64,000 nt of DNA from Neobacillus niacini (GCF_000759675.1 NZ_BAWM01000001.1:1-64000); one strand, 5' to 3'; numbered from the stretch's first letter, positions 8,408 through 17,750 are shown. The notes: a model not told the origin generated them from the sequence alone. A program made the numbers and translations.

Positions 8408-9726
8408 AATATGAAAATAGTAAATCAGCGATTTTAACATTTCTCATTCTGGTTAGTATTGTTTTAACCTGGAATCTTTGGACGTACCAGCCTAATTTTG
8501 ACATGATGGAAAAAGGTAATTATGTTGCAGAGGTAACTTTAAAAGAAAAAAGGGAACTTCAGAAAATTATTAGTCCAGACCTAGCGCTATTTCATAGTAA
8601 CGGGCAGCATTTTGGAACAACGAATGCAGTAGACCTTGATAAGATGATGAGTGAAATTAGGAATTGGTCCTTCTATGACGTTAAAAATTATGTTGATAAT
8701 GTAGAGGACATCAAAGAGTTAGTGCATGGAAATGGCAATGCCGAACTGGTCTTTCCAGCCGATGTTCCGATTGAATTATATCGTAGTGTATTGAAGTTTG
8801 AGGAAAAAAGAATTCCTGCTTTTAATTTTAATCGCATTATTATTAATGTAGAGAATTCCGAAAAGGAAAATGGTACAGTTTACTTCATTTCTGCGGATTA
8901 TCAACAGGTATACATGAGTCATATATCGCCAGCATTATTGAACGAATTCAAACGTAACTTTTTTAAAAATGCTGAGCAATATCAGCCGTATTTTGCTTTT
9001 GAAGCAACAGACGAGCGAACTGTTTTTATCCCTGATGGAAATTTGGAAATGATGGAATATACGTATTTGCCGGTCGTCCTAAACTCTGAGGCATTTAAAG
9101 AAGCATTGTTTAGTGATCCAAGTTTCGTTCAAAAAGGATTTATCTCACAGGGGGAAGAATATAGTGACGTTTCAAGTAAGATGACGGTAAATTACGATAC
9201 GAATATGCTGCTCTATGTTAATCCAACCGGAGAGACCAAGTATGTTGATAACTCTTATGATCTACTAATGAGGAGTATTGATTTTATTAATGGTCATGGG
9301 GGATGGACAGACCCTTATCGATATGTGGCAAAGGATGAAAAGAATAAATCTGTTAAGTTCCGTTTATATAGTATCGAAGGATACCCCGTTTTTAATGAAA
9401 GTGGAATGTCAGAGATTCAAGAAGTATGGGGCAGAGATGAGATAACGAAATATGTTAGACCTAATATTGCCTTAGAGCTTCCATTAACGACAGAAATGGT
9501 AAAAGTAACACTACCATCCGGCTCTGAAGTACTGGGATTTCTTAAAAGCAGAAAGAACTTTAAACCAGAATTACTAGAGCAACTTGTCTTAGGATACGAG
9601 ATGACAAGGGATACTGGTGTAAATAAACTGATCCTCCTAGAGCCTGCTTGGTTTTATCGTTATAACCAAACATGGGGACAAATCACGGAGAAAGACCTGG
9701 GGGGATTGTTACATGGATTGGAGTAA
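8404..9726 (+). CDS. walH: WalRK regulatory protein WalH (YycH)
   Basis: A 440-residue protein with one N-terminal membrane anchor (about 8-28) and a large extracytoplasmic domain. With WalI it contacts the WalK membrane region and, in B. subtilis, restrains kinase activity (it activates in S. aureus). The SxxLTFLIL-type anchor, the length and the position right after walK identify it. I start it at 8404, where ATGA overlaps the walK stop; an in-frame ATG 6 bases earlier is possible. It overlaps walI by 14 bases. Confidence 0.93.
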   Translation: MKYENSKSAILTFLILVSIVLTWNLWTYQPNFDMMEKGNYVAEVTLKEKRELQKIISPDLALFHSNGQHFGTTNAVDLDKMMSEIRNWSFYDVKNYVDNVEDIKELVHGNGNAELVFPADVPIELYRSVLKFEEKRIPAFNFNRIIINVENSEKENGTVYFISADYQQVYMSHISPALLNEFKRNFFKNAEQYQPYFAFEATDERTVFIPDGNLEMMEYTYLPVVLNSEAFKEALFSDPSFVQKGFISQGEEYSDVSSKMTVNYDTNMLLYVNPTGETKYVDNSYDLLMRSIDFINGHGGWTDPYRYVAKDEKNKSVKFRLYSIEGYPVFNESGMSEIQEVWGRDEITKYVRPNIALELPLTTEMVKVTLPSGSEVLGFLKSRKNFKPELLEQLVLGYEMTRDTGVNKLILLEPAWFYRYNQTWGQITEKDLGGLLHGLE

Positions 9727-10510
9727 AATCAAAACGATTTTTATCTTAACGTTTCTGATATTAGATGTCTATCTCTTATTTCAGTTTATGAAAATTAGAG
9801 ATGCGAATAAATACGAAATTATTACAGAGGCCTCTATTGAGGAAAAGCTGGAGGCAGATGAAATCCGCTATAAAGAGCTGCCAAAAGTACCTATTGAGGA
9901 TCAGTATTTAAGTGCAAAGCCTAAGTTATTTACGAAGGAAGATACAGCCAAGCTTAAGGGACAAACCACGATTCTAAAAGAGCCGAGCCTGACACTTCAT
10001 GTGGATCTTGATAAGCCGATTCCAATAAATACAAAATTTGAGTCATCAGAGCTGACTCCTTTTATAAGAGATAATGTGTTATACGGTGACCAATATCAAT
10101 TTTGGAAGAAAGATGATAAGAAGAACACAATCATCTACTTTCAACATTATGAGAATATGACTTTATATGAAAATCTAAGCGGGATGATTACGTTTCATAT
10201 TGATGACAAAAATCAAATTGTATCCTATGAACAAACCTACTTAGAGGACATTGAAAAAATAACAGATAAAGAGGAAATCCTCAAACCTTTGAAGGCATTG
10301 GAAACCTTGCATCAAAAAGGTGTCCTAAAGCCAAAAAGCAAAATTACAAAAGTTGAACTCGGCTATTCATCATTAATTCAGCTTGCTGCTTCTCAAGCTT
10401 TAGCACCAACCTGGCGTTTTGTGGTGGATGATAATGAAAGTCTTTTTGTTAATGCGCTAGAAGGACAGATTATTCAATTTAACAGCGATGGAGAATTAGA
10501 TGTGGAGTGA
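9713..10510 (+). CDS. walI: WalRK regulatory protein WalI (YycI)
   Basis: 265 residues, starting MDWSKIKTIFILTFLILD: a short cytoplasmic tail and a single membrane helix, typical of YycI. The extracellular part has the YycI fold, paralogous to WalH. The start lies inside the end of walH with GGGGGG a few bases upstream, so translation is coupled. It heterodimerises with WalH to tune WalK. Confidence 0.93.
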   Translation: MDWSKIKTIFILTFLILDVYLLFQFMKIRDANKYEIITEASIEEKLEADEIRYKELPKVPIEDQYLSAKPKLFTKEDTAKLKGQTTILKEPSLTLHVDLDKPIPINTKFESSELTPFIRDNVLYGDQYQFWKKDDKKNTIIYFQHYENMTLYENLSGMITFHIDDKNQIVSYEQTYLEDIEKITDKEEILKPLKALETLHQKGVLKPKSKITKVELGYSSLIQLAASQALAPTWRFVVDDNESLFVNALEGQIIQFNSDGELDVE

Positions 10511-10516
10511 AATCAT

Positions 10517-11311
10517 ATGTCATTACGTTATAGCATTTTAGCGAGCGGAAGTACAGGGAATTCGCTTTATGTTGAATCAGACGAGCATTCCTTTCTAGTA
10601 GATGCCGGATTTAGCGGGAAACAAATGGAGGCATTTTTTCAACATATAGATCGTGATATAAGTAAATTATCAGGAATATTTGTAACCCACGAACACAGTG
10701 ACCATATTAAAGGAATTGGTGTATTAGCCCGTAAATATAAACTGCCAGTCTATGCGAATGAAAATACCTGGCGGGCAATGGAGCGGTTAGTCGGAGATAT
10801 TCCCACAGAACAAAAGATGATTTTCAGCACAGAAAGTGTAAAAAGCTTTGGTGCAACGGATATTGAATCTTTTGGTGTATCGCATGATGCAGCAGAACCG
10901 ATGTTTTATGTATTCCATCATTCCGGTAAGAAATTGGTCTTGATAACAGATACAGGTTATGTGAGTGACAGGATGAAAGGAATCATATCCAATGCAGACG
11001 CCTATATTTTTGAGTCCAATCATGATGTACAAATGCTGAGAATGGGAAGATATCCTTGGAATATTAAACGCAGGATCCTAAGCGATCTCGGACATGTTTC
11101 GAATGAAGATGCAGCAATTGCCATGAGTGAAGTCATTGGAGATAATACAAAGAGAGTTTACCTTGCCCATTTAAGTCTCGACAATAATATGAAGGACTTA
11201 GCCAGAATGTCAGTAGCACAAACACTGCAAAGCCAAGGATTAATTGTCGGTGAACAGTTCGATCTCTACGATACAGACCCAAAAGTGCCAACGAAAATAA
11301 CAGCAGTTTAA
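10517..11311 (+). CDS. walJ: WalJ (YycJ) metallo-beta-lactamase fold exonuclease-like protein
   Basis: 264 residues, same length as B. subtilis YycJ. The metal site signature [10 protein letters not shown] (about residues 57-66) and later TDTGYVSD and a C-terminal AHLSLDNN segment mark the metallo-beta-lactamase fold. Related proteins have 5'-to-3' DNA exonuclease activity, linked to mismatch repair in B. anthracis. It follows walI by 6 bases and closes the wal cluster; a strong terminator lies about 190 bp downstream, after a structured repeat. Confidence 0.93.
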   Translation: MSLRYSILASGSTGNSLYVESDEHSFLVDAGFSGKQMEAFFQHIDRDISKLSGIFVTHEHSDHIKGIGVLARKYKLPVYANENTWRAMERLVGDIPTEQKMIFSTESVKSFGATDIESFGVSHDAAEPMFYVFHHSGKKLVLITDTGYVSDRMKGIISNADAYIFESNHDVQMLRMGRYPWNIKRRILSDLGHVSNEDAAIAMSEVIGDNTKRVYLAHLSLDNNMKDLARMSVAQTLQSQGLIVGEQFDLYDTDPKVPTKITAV

Positions 11312-11315
11312 AAAG

Positions 11316-11462
11316 AAAAGCGTTAGCGCCTTGATCAGGGAAAAAAGCAGTTCATTTTTTCCTAGAGGCGACAGGCATAAGACGAGCTGGCGAGAAGGTT
11401 GGTCTTTACCTTCTTGACGGATTGACTTAGACCTGAGAGCCTCTAGGCGGTGAAGCTGGACA
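11316..11462. repeat. Intergenic structured repeat element
   Basis: A non-coding, more GC-rich stretch between walJ and its terminator. CCTAGAGGC (11361-11369) pairs with GCCTCTAGG (11439-11447); inside it CAGG pairs with CCTG, and AGAAGGT/ACCTTCT forms an apical hairpin. The segments CATAAGACGAGCTGG, TTGACTTAGACC and GAAGCTGGAC resemble a short repeat I recall between genes in many Bacillaceae genomes. It would be transcribed as the 3' end of the wal transcript. Confidence 0.6.
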
Positions 11463-11500
11463 ATTCTCAAAGCAAAAAATATATACTTTTTTATCTATTG

Positions 11501-11538
11501 AACAAAGATACTTCATTGGTATCTTTGTTCTTTTTTTT
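11501..11538 (+). terminator. Terminator of the wal operon
   Basis: A perfect 11-bp stem, AACAAAGATAC/GTATCTTTGTT, with a 7-nt loop and a T9-rich tail. Confidence 0.95.
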
Positions 11539-11621
11539 ATAAAATTGTTTTGGACAGAGTATAATTGTAAGTATAAGCCAAAATATAAATTAGTTGCTTA
11601 TGAAAGGGAGACGTGGTGAAA

Positions 11622-12854
11622 ATGGGTTATTACGATGATCATTCACAAGGGCGTTACCAAAAAAAGAGTGGAAATAGAGGGGGATATTTTGTTGCAAGTA
11701 TCGTAGGTGCGGTACTTGGAGCCATGCTAGTTGTTATCTCGATTCCGGCATTATCCAACCAAGGATTTCTTCCCTACACTGTACAGCCCAATCAGAATCA
11801 GCCTGCTGGAACAAATGATAATAATCAAGAGAATTTTATTCAGCAACAGGTGTCATACGATGTAAATACGGATACAACAAAAGCGATTGATAAGGCTGCT
11901 GACGCAGTAGTTGGGATTAATAATATCCAAACATCGAACTTCTGGTATGATGAAACAGGTGATAATCAAGGTCCAGCTGGAACGGGATCGGGTGTCATTT
12001 ATAAAAAGGCTGGAAACAAGGCTTATGTTGTAACCAATCAGCATGTGGTTGAGGGCGCTACACAATTAGAAGTTACTTTAAATGATGGCACGAAAATACC
12101 TGCTAAGCTGTTAGGCGGAGATATCTGGACTGATTTAGCTGTCCTGGAAATTGATGCGGATAAGGTTAAAAAAATTGCTGAATTTGGCAATTCAGATGCC
12201 TTAAAGATGGGTGAACCTGTTATGGCGATTGGTAATCCGCTTGGAGCGACTTTCTCTGGTTCTGTTACGCAAGGGATTATTTCTGGGATTAACCGGACGA
12301 TTCCAGTTGATATCAATCAAGATGGGGTTATGGATTGGCAGGCTGAGGTACTGCAAACAGATGCAGCCATTAATCCAGGTAACAGTGGTGGTGCGTTAAT
12401 TAATATTGCCGGACAACTTATAGGCATTAACTCGATGAAAATTGCCCAAAATGCTGTTGAAGGGATTGGATTATCGATTCCCATTAACTATGCGAAACCA
12501 ATTATTAATGAATTGGAGCAATTTGGGGTTGTAAAACGACCATATATGGGAGTTGACTTAAAATCAGTTGCTGAAATCCCAGGTTATTATCAAGAAGAGG
12601 CATTAAAATTGCCTCGAGATATTACCTATGGAGTGGCTCTTCGTCAGGTTGTACCTAATTCACCTGCTTCAAAGGCTGGATTACGAGAGTTAGATGTTAT
12701 TGTTGAGCTAGATGGTGGGACCATACATGATGTTATTGATCTTAGAAAGCATCTATATCAAGAGAAAAAGATTGGTGACCAAATGGAGATAAAATTCTAT
12801 CGAGAAGGAAAACTGCAAACGACGAAGATTACATTAACTGAAGACAAGTCGTAA
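11622..12854 (+). CDS. htrC: HtrA-type membrane-anchored serine protease (YyxA/HtrC)
   Basis: A 410-residue DegP/HtrA-family protease that degrades misfolded proteins at the outer membrane face. Layout: cytoplasmic N-terminus MGYYDDH, one membrane anchor (about 20-45), a polar linker, a trypsin-like domain with catalytic His141 (NQHVV), Asp171 (TDLAV) and Ser255 (GNSGGA), and one C-terminal PDZ domain. I chose ATG 11622; two GTG codons upstream are also possible, but the GGGAG at 11606 lies too close to the first. TATAAT at 11560-11565 may be the -10. A terminator separates it from walJ, so it can be transcribed alone. Confidence 0.95.
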   Translation: MGYYDDHSQGRYQKKSGNRGGYFVASIVGAVLGAMLVVISIPALSNQGFLPYTVQPNQNQPAGTNDNNQENFIQQQVSYDVNTDTTKAIDKAADAVVGINNIQTSNFWYDETGDNQGPAGTGSGVIYKKAGNKAYVVTNQHVVEGATQLEVTLNDGTKIPAKLLGGDIWTDLAVLEIDADKVKKIAEFGNSDALKMGEPVMAIGNPLGATFSGSVTQGIISGINRTIPVDINQDGVMDWQAEVLQTDAAINPGNSGGALINIAGQLIGINSMKIAQNAVEGIGLSIPINYAKPIINELEQFGVVKRPYMGVDLKSVAEIPGYYQEEALKLPRDITYGVALRQVVPNSPASKAGLRELDVIVELDGGTIHDVIDLRKHLYQEKKIGDQMEIKFYREGKLQTTKITLTEDKS

Positions 12855-12861
12855 AAGGAAG

Positions 12862-12895
12862 GCAGAAAGGTGATAACACCTTTCTGTTTTTTTTA
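12862..12895 (+). terminator. Terminator of htrC
   Basis: AGAAAGGTG/CACCTTTCT stem with an ATAA loop and T8 tail, right after the htrC stop. Confidence 0.95.
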
Positions 12896-12977
12896 TGGTA
12901 TGATAATAAATTGAATGAAGCAGTTTGGATAGTAAATAATAAACGATAAATAGTTATGAGAAAAGGAGGCGTGAAAA

Positions 12978-13136
12978 TTGATTTATTGCTGTGAGGAACA
13001 TGTCGATTTGGCATTAGATATGGTTGTGGATGAGTTTGAAACGTTTCCATTATTATCAAAGATTACTGGGGATAACTTATCCACACGCTGTGAATATTGT
13101 CAAAACACAGCCGTATATATTGTGGCGAACAAATGA
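12978..13136 (+). CDS. CxxH/CxxC small protein (BA_5709 family type)
   Basis: A 52-residue ORF starting with TTG, preceded by a perfect AAAGGAGG 7-8 bases upstream. It encodes MIYCCEEHVDLALD..., with C5-x-x-H8 near the start and C38-E-Y-C41 near the end, followed by QNTAVYIVANK. This spacing matches the small CxxH/CxxC family found beside rlmH in Bacillus; it probably binds one zinc ion. Function unknown. The 3' part contains a perfect DnaA box. It lies between htrC and rlmH and may share a transcript with rlmH. Confidence 0.88.
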   Translation: MIYCCEEHVDLALDMVVDEFETFPLLSKITGDNLSTRCEYCQNTAVYIVANK

Positions 13137-13191
13137 TTCCATACAAGATGTGGATAAATATTGTGGACATGTGGATAACTTCTGTGGATAT
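13077..13191. promoter_or_regulatory. DnaA-box cluster upstream of rlmH
   Basis: Perfect boxes: TTATCCACA at 13077-13085 (top strand) and TGTGGATAA at 13149-13157 and 13170-13178 (bottom-strand orientation). A one-mismatch box TGTGGATAT lies at 13183-13191 and a weaker TGTGGACAT at 13162. The first overlaps the CxxH/CxxC gene; the rest fill the gap before rlmH. From memory, B. subtilis has a DnaA-binding cluster at yydA (= rlmH), one of a few outside oriC that titrate DnaA. Confidence 0.85.
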
Positions 13192-13225
13192 CTTGTTTGT
13201 AATATAAAAAAGAGGGTTGTGGGTT

Positions 13226-13705
13226 GTGAATATCTCCATTGTCACGGTTGGCAAATTAAAAGAAAAGTATTTAAAAATGGGAATTGACGAATATCTAAAG
13301 CGACTGAATTCATATGCGAAAGTAGAAGTCATTGAGGTGGCGGATGAAAAGGCACCAGAAGAACTAAGTGAGTCTGAAATGCTTCAGGTAAAGCAAAAAG
13401 AGGGAGAAAGAATATTGGCTAAGATTAGCCAGGATACATATGTGATTGCACTAGCAATTAACGGAAAAATGCAGTCATCTGAGGAGCTGGCGGATACGCT
13501 GGATAAACTGGCTACGTACGGAAAAAGTAAGATTGCCTTTATTATCGGTGGATCGTTAGGTTTAAGTGAGGAAGTATTAAAACGCGCGAACGAACATCTC
13601 TCTTTTTCAAAAATGACCTTTCCCCATCAACTGATGAAATTAATTCTGGTAGAACAAATTTATAGAGCCTTCCGAATTAACCGGGGGGAACCTTACCATA
13701 AATAG
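13226..13705 (+). CDS. rlmH: 23S rRNA pseudouridine-1915 N3-methyltransferase
   Basis: RlmH (159 residues, same as B. subtilis) is a SPOUT-class methyltransferase that methylates pseudouridine 1915 in helix 69 of 23S rRNA. The SAM-binding knot is seen in IGGSLGLS and [26 protein letters not shown] (split: [10 protein letters not shown], then [11 protein letters not shown]). The C-terminus NRGEPYHK is family-typical. I use GTG 13226, with AGAGGG 9 bases upstream, giving [10 protein letters not shown]; an upstream TTG lacks a site. The last codons are the SCC-type attachment sequence also found at four places downstream. Confidence 0.96.
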   Translation: MNISIVTVGKLKEKYLKMGIDEYLKRLNSYAKVEVIEVADEKAPEELSESEMLQVKQKEGERILAKISQDTYVIALAINGKMQSSEELADTLDKLATYGKSKIAFIIGGSLGLSEEVLKRANEHLSFSKMTFPHQLMKLILVEQIYRAFRINRGEPYHK

Positions 13706-13715
13706 AGGCGGTTTT
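13688..13715 (+). other. att site 1: SCC-type attachment sequence at the 3' end of rlmH
   Basis: GAACCTTACCATAAATAGAG followed by GCGGTTTT: it encodes EPYHK, the stop and a few bases beyond. In staphylococci the equivalent 3' end of rlmH (orfX) is where cassette chromosomes integrate. Near-identical copies occur at 19274, 26827, 29299 and 34015 in the same orientation. Confidence 0.75.
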
Positions 13716-14168
13716 ATCGGATTAATCACCTAAAATGCATCAAAAGTTAAAAACTGCCAAAGAGCAAGGTATTCCATGATATTTGGTAGTCTTAGGAAAT
13801 TAGTTATTCATAATATATTGCCTCCACGCTATTTGGTATTGAAATAAGTGCCTGTCACCACCTGCGAATTGTCAAAAACTTCTCGGGTAGTGATAGGTAC
13901 CATTCTTCACAAAATTACTCATTGTAATAATTTGTCTTTAAACTATGGAAATCCAAAACAAGCCCGTTTTTAACATATAGTCTATTCCTATCAACCCATC
14001 AAAACCATACATATCTTAAACCATTCCAAGTTGCAGGTTGAAATAATTAAAACACTTTTTAGAATTATCTTATTGTCATGAAAGTTTAATTCGACAGTAG
14101 CTAATGGGAGCCCGTTATCAACACCTATGTTCATCGGGGGCATAAGAACCCTCCCTTTTCTTCCTACC
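13716..14168. other. Gene-free stretch after rlmH
   Basis: About 450 bp without a supported gene, except for a dyad built on GTGCCTGTCACC (listed separately). No ribosome site with a coherent frame was seen on either strand. It is the first sequence inside cargo block A. Confidence 0.5.
13848..13901. repeat. Palindromic repeat with GTGCCTGTCACC motif
   Basis: GTGCCTGTCACC at 13848-13859 and GTGATAGGTACC at 13890-13901 are imperfect inverted repeats around a 30-nt loop. The same GTGCCTGTCACC motif recurs at 16262, suggesting a dispersed repeat family. Confidence 0.45.
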
Positions 14169-14774
14169 TTAAATATATAGTCCTGTGACGTAGATAGAAG
14201 TGATTGTTTTTGCGACCTCTTCAACACTAGCCTGGTGTTCGTTCCGGACAATTTCCCATAGGTACATTTCATTGGTAAAAAACCAACCCCGTGCCACAAT
14301 TTCATGATTTAATTCCGCTCGAGCTAACCCATTTTGCTGTGTAAAGGCAACGTCCTGTGAAATTCGTTGAATAAATTTTTCCCGAATCATTTTCCATTTA
14401 TCTGATATTAAGGAAGAAACGCCAATTGCTTGTTCAAAGACTTGCATCATATCGCGTTCGGCTTCTGCCATTGTTAAAAAACCATTTGCTTGTTTATAAA
14501 TAATTTCCTCTGCTTCATGTTTTGATTTTGGTAAGAAGGAGATTTCGGCAATTTCGTAAAACCGCTCCATGACATCCTCCATCAATACAATTAAAAGATC
14601 TTCTTTGCCCTCAAAATGAACATAGGCCGTTCCGTATCCGACTTTCGCTTTTTTTATCATTTGTGAGATTGTTGCTTTTTGAAAGCCTTCTTGAAGAAAA
14701 ACTTCCTTTGCGGCTTCTAATAATTTTTGCCGTGTCAAAATCGAGCGTAAATGTCGTTTATCCTCTACAGTCAT
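14169..14774 (-). CDS. TetR-family transcriptional regulator
   Basis: 201 residues. The N-terminal helix-turn-helix runs from SILTRQKLLEAAKEVF through ATISQMIKKAKVGYGTAYVHF (about residues 10-56), the TetR signature; the rest is a divergent all-helical ligand domain. Start chosen at 14774 with GGAGG 7 bases upstream. It is divergent from kynU, and two TGACAC-type palindromes overlap the kynU promoter, so it most likely represses the kynU-permease-ald cluster. The inducer would logically be kynurenine or a related metabolite, which is inference. Confidence 0.9.
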   Translation of the reverse strand: MTVEDKRHLRSILTRQKLLEAAKEVFLQEGFQKATISQMIKKAKVGYGTAYVHFEGKEDLLIVLMEDVMERFYEIAEISFLPKSKHEAEEIIYKQANGFLTMAEAERDMMQVFEQAIGVSSLISDKWKMIREKFIQRISQDVAFTQQNGLARAELNHEIVARGWFFTNEMYLWEIVRNEHQASVEEVAKTITSIYVTGLYI

Positions 14775-14865
14775 TTTAATTCCTCCACTACTCATTATCT
14801 CTAGAATATAGGGGTTTTTTTAAAAAGGGAAGGGGTGGAATAGTAATAATTCTCTGAAAAAAATA

Positions 14866-14912
14866 TTGACACAGTGTCATATTCTATAGATAATAATATT
14901 GACACAACGTCA
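14866..14912 (+). promoter_or_regulatory. kynU promoter with two TetR-type operators
   Basis: TTGACA (14866-14871), 17 bp, GATAAT (14889-14894) is a strong sigma-A promoter. TGACACAGTGTCA (14867-14879), a perfect palindrome around its central base, overlaps the -35, and TGACACAACGTCA (14900-14912) sits just past the -10. Two copies 33 bp apart bracketing the promoter are what a repressor such as the divergent TetR protein would need. Confidence 0.75.
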
Positions 14913-14956
14913 TATTTATTAATGGAAGCGCTTTTAAAATTGTAAAGGGGAGAATC

Positions 14957-16246
14957 ATGATGCTTTTATATAACTTTCAAGCAACTTTAGAATACGCGAA
15001 AGAATTGGATAAGGAAGATTCTCTTAAGCATTTTCGAAAAGAGTTTTATTTAAAGCCAGGATCGATTTATATGGATGGGAACTCATTGGGCCTTCTTTCG
15101 AAAAGAGCGGAAAAAACGCTTTTGGAATCTTTAGAGGATTGGAAAGAGCATGGGATTGATGGCTGGACTCAGGGGAACCATCCATGGTTCTTTATGGCAG
15201 AGGAGCTTGGAAAGAAGCTTGCACCGTTGGTAGGCGGTTCTGCTGAAGAAGTGATTGTGACCGGTTCTACCACTACTAATCTGCATCAGCTTGTTTCGAC
15301 GTTTTATAAAGCAGATGGAATTCGTACAAAAATTTTAGCAGATGAACTAACTTTTCCATCAGATATTTATGCTCTTCAAAGTCAGCTAAGGATACATGGA
15401 TATGATCCAGATGAACATCTAATTCGTGTGAAAAGCCGTGATGGCCGCTTTTTAGAAGAGGATGATATTATCGAAGCAATGACCGATGAAGTTGCATTAA
15501 TCGTCTTACCAACGGTTCTTTATCGCAGCGGTCAGATATTAGATATCAAACGTTTGACCAAAGCCGCACATAATAAAGGGATTTTAATCGGGTTCGACGC
15601 ATGCCACTCGGCTGGATCGATTCCACATTCTTTCAGTGACTGGGATGTTGATTTTGCGTTTTGGTGCAATTATAAACATTTAAACGGAGGACCTGGCGGT
15701 GTTGGAGGCTTATTTGTAAATCGGAAGCATTTTGGAAAGATGCCTGGACTCGCTGGATGGTTTAGTTCGAAAAAAGAAAAACAATTCGATATGGAGCATA
15801 CATTAACACCCGCTTATTCTGCAGGAGCCTTCCAAATTGGAACACCTCATGTGTTAAGCGTTGCCCCTTTGATCGGGTCTTTAGAAATTTTCACAGAAGC
15901 AGGCATTGAAAATATTCGCCAAAAATCTCTGAAAATCAATCAATATTTAATGGAATTAATCGACCTTGAGTTGGCAGATATGGGATTTTTCATTGGGACT
16001 CCAAGAGAAGATGCACGCCGTGGTGGCCATGTAAGCCTCGAACATAACGAAGCAGCACGAATCTGTAAGTCATTAAAGGAAAACGGAATCATTCCAGATT
16101 TCCGCGCACCGAACATCATTCGCCTTGCACCAGTAGCCCTATACACTTCTTATGAAGAAGTTTGGAAAGTCGTTCAAATCCTTAAAACCATCATGACGGA
16201 AAAGCAGTATGAGCAATTCAAAAATGAACGGGAAGTAGTCGCTTAA
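14957..16246 (+). CDS. kynU: Kynureninase
   Basis: A 429-residue fold-type I PLP enzyme that hydrolyses L-kynurenine to anthranilate and L-alanine. The PLP lysine is Lys240 in [13 protein letters not shown], preceded by [10 protein letters not shown], where the Asp binds the PLP ring nitrogen; [13 protein letters not shown] near the N-terminus is the kynureninase signature. GGGGAG precedes the ATG. No tryptophan dioxygenase or formamidase is adjacent, so kynurenine itself may be the imported substrate. It heads the cluster kynU - permease - ald, which would take both products' alanine moiety to pyruvate. It lies in block A between att sites 1 and 2. Confidence 0.95.
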   Translation: MMLLYNFQATLEYAKELDKEDSLKHFRKEFYLKPGSIYMDGNSLGLLSKRAEKTLLESLEDWKEHGIDGWTQGNHPWFFMAEELGKKLAPLVGGSAEEVIVTGSTTTNLHQLVSTFYKADGIRTKILADELTFPSDIYALQSQLRIHGYDPDEHLIRVKSRDGRFLEEDDIIEAMTDEVALIVLPTVLYRSGQILDIKRLTKAAHNKGILIGFDACHSAGSIPHSFSDWDVDFAFWCNYKHLNGGPGGVGGLFVNRKHFGKMPGLAGWFSSKKEKQFDMEHTLTPAYSAGAFQIGTPHVLSVAPLIGSLEIFTEAGIENIRQKSLKINQYLMELIDLELADMGFFIGTPREDARRGGHVSLEHNEAARICKSLKENGIIPDFRAPNIIRLAPVALYTSYEEVWKVVQILKTIMTEKQYEQFKNEREVVA

Positions 16247-16260
16247 CGGGTACCGCTAGC

Positions 16261-16310
16261 GGTGCCTGTCACCGCTCGTGGACACTGTCCACCTGAGGCG
16301 GACAGTTGCT
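16261..16310. repeat. Palindromic repeat between kynU and permease
   Basis: GGTGCCTGTCACC (16261-16273) is followed by the palindrome GTGGACACTGTCCAC (16278-16292) and GGCGGACAG, which can pair back with CTGTCACCGC. It shares the GTGCCTGTCACC motif with 13848. It may attenuate transcription between the two genes. Confidence 0.45.
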
Positions 16311-16358
16311 AAATGAAATACGGACAAAGCCTTATGGTTAAAGAAGGGGATGAATTAG

Positions 16359-17750
16359 ATGAAGAATACAAGTAGTGGTGAGGGGTTAAAACGGGAATTA
16401 TCAACCGGTCAGCTTTCGATGATCGCGATGGGGATGGCGATTGGGACGGGTTTATTCCTTGGAAGTGGATTAGCTATTGGTACGGCTGGACCTAGTGTGA
16501 TACTCAGCTATACCATTGGTGCATTTATCGTTTTATTATTAATGGGCTGTTTGGCAGAAATGACGGTTGCATATCCCACTTCGGGATCTTTTGGAACGAT
16601 AGCCGATAAATTTCTTCATCCCATGGTGGGCTTCCTCGTCCGGTACTCCTATTGGATTGCTCAGGTTCTTGCTATTGGGGTTGAAATAAGTGCGATTGCC
16701 ATTTATATGAAGTACTGGTTTCCTGGGATCCCTGGGGTCGTTTGGATTATTGTATTTGCAGCAGTCCTCATCTATGTAAACGCTACCAGTGTGAATGCGT
16801 TTGCTGCATTTGAGTATTGGTTCTCGATGATAAAGGTTAGTGCCATTGTTGCGTTTATACTGCTTGGAGCATATGTGCTATTTGGAACTTCTGGTCATGA
16901 AAGTGTGGGGGCTAAGAACCTAGTCGATCATGGTGGTTTCATGCCGTTTGGTTTCAAAGGTATGTGGATTGCCGTCTTCATTTCACTTTTTAGCTTTTTA
17001 GGTACAGAATTAGTAGCCGTTACAGCAGGTGAAGCAAAAGAGCCAGATATTGCTGTTCCGAAAGCATTGAAAGCAACGGTATTTCGCTTGAGTGGTTTCT
17101 ATGTATTGACGATGGCAATCATGTTGATGATTGTGCCATGGCAATCGGCAGGAATCGAAGAAAGTCCGTTTGTACAAGTAATGGAAATTTTAAATATACC
17201 TGGTGCCTCTGGAGTGATGAATTTTATCGTTTTAACAGCTGCTTTATCATCCATGAACGGACAGCTATATGCTGCATCACGAACGATGTATTCCTTATCA
17301 ACTGAAAAGTTTGCTCCAGCCATTCTCAGTAAATTGAATAAAAAAGGTGTTCCAACCACTGCTCTTGCGGCTTCAACGACTGGAATTGTTCTTGCTGCAG
17401 CTGTGAATGCGCTACTGCCTGGATCATCCTATGCCTTCATGATGGGGATTTCCATGTTTGGTTCACTTTTTACCTGGTTAATTATCTTCGTTTCTCACCT
17501 ATCTTTCCGCAGGAAGTGGGAGAAAATGGGCGGACGCAAATTACCGGTAAGAATGATTGGCTTTCCGTATTTAACGATAGTGGGGGGACTGCTCCTACTA
17601 AGTTTAATGATCACAGCATGGTTTACTGATTTCAAAATTATGCTTCAATTTGGTATCCCTTGGATGCTGTTCTTATCAATTGCTTATTTTATTATGAAAA
17701 AAAAGAACCCTCAGAAATCCGATGATTTGAAGGATAAAGAGGCTGTTTAG
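16359..17750 (+). CDS. APC-family amino-acid permease
   Basis: 463 residues with about 12 hydrophobic helices. It starts LKRELSTGQLSMIAMGMAIGTGLFLGSG, the helix-1 signature of the amino acid transporter (AAT) subgroup of the APC superfamily (GTGLFLGSG unwound segment, residues about 27-35); later it has an SLFSFLGTELVAVTAGEA segment in helix 6. It imports an amino acid by proton symport. Between kynureninase and alanine dehydrogenase, the likely cargo is kynurenine, tryptophan or alanine; sequence alone does not decide. It is 112 bp after kynU and 33 bp before ald. Confidence 0.88.
   Translation: MKNTSSGEGLKRELSTGQLSMIAMGMAIGTGLFLGSGLAIGTAGPSVILSYTIGAFIVLLLMGCLAEMTVAYPTSGSFGTIADKFLHPMVGFLVRYSYWIAQVLAIGVEISAIAIYMKYWFPGIPGVVWIIVFAAVLIYVNATSVNAFAAFEYWFSMIKVSAIVAFILLGAYVLFGTSGHESVGAKNLVDHGGFMPFGFKGMWIAVFISLFSFLGTELVAVTAGEAKEPDIAVPKALKATVFRLSGFYVLTMAIMLMIVPWQSAGIEESPFVQVMEILNIPGASGVMNFIVLTAALSSMNGQLYAASRTMYSLSTEKFAPAILSKLNKKGVPTTALAASTTGIVLAAAVNALLPGSSYAFMMGISMFGSLFTWLIIFVSHLSFRRKWEKMGGRKLPVRMIGFPYLTIVGGLLLLSLMITAWFTDFKIMLQFGIPWMLFLSIAYFIMKKKNPQKSDDLKDKEAV

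Noticed and set aside
13991..14305. 104-codon leftward frame overlapping the TetR gene
   Set aside because: It shares most of its length with the TetR gene in another frame, has no ribosome site and no recognisable motif.
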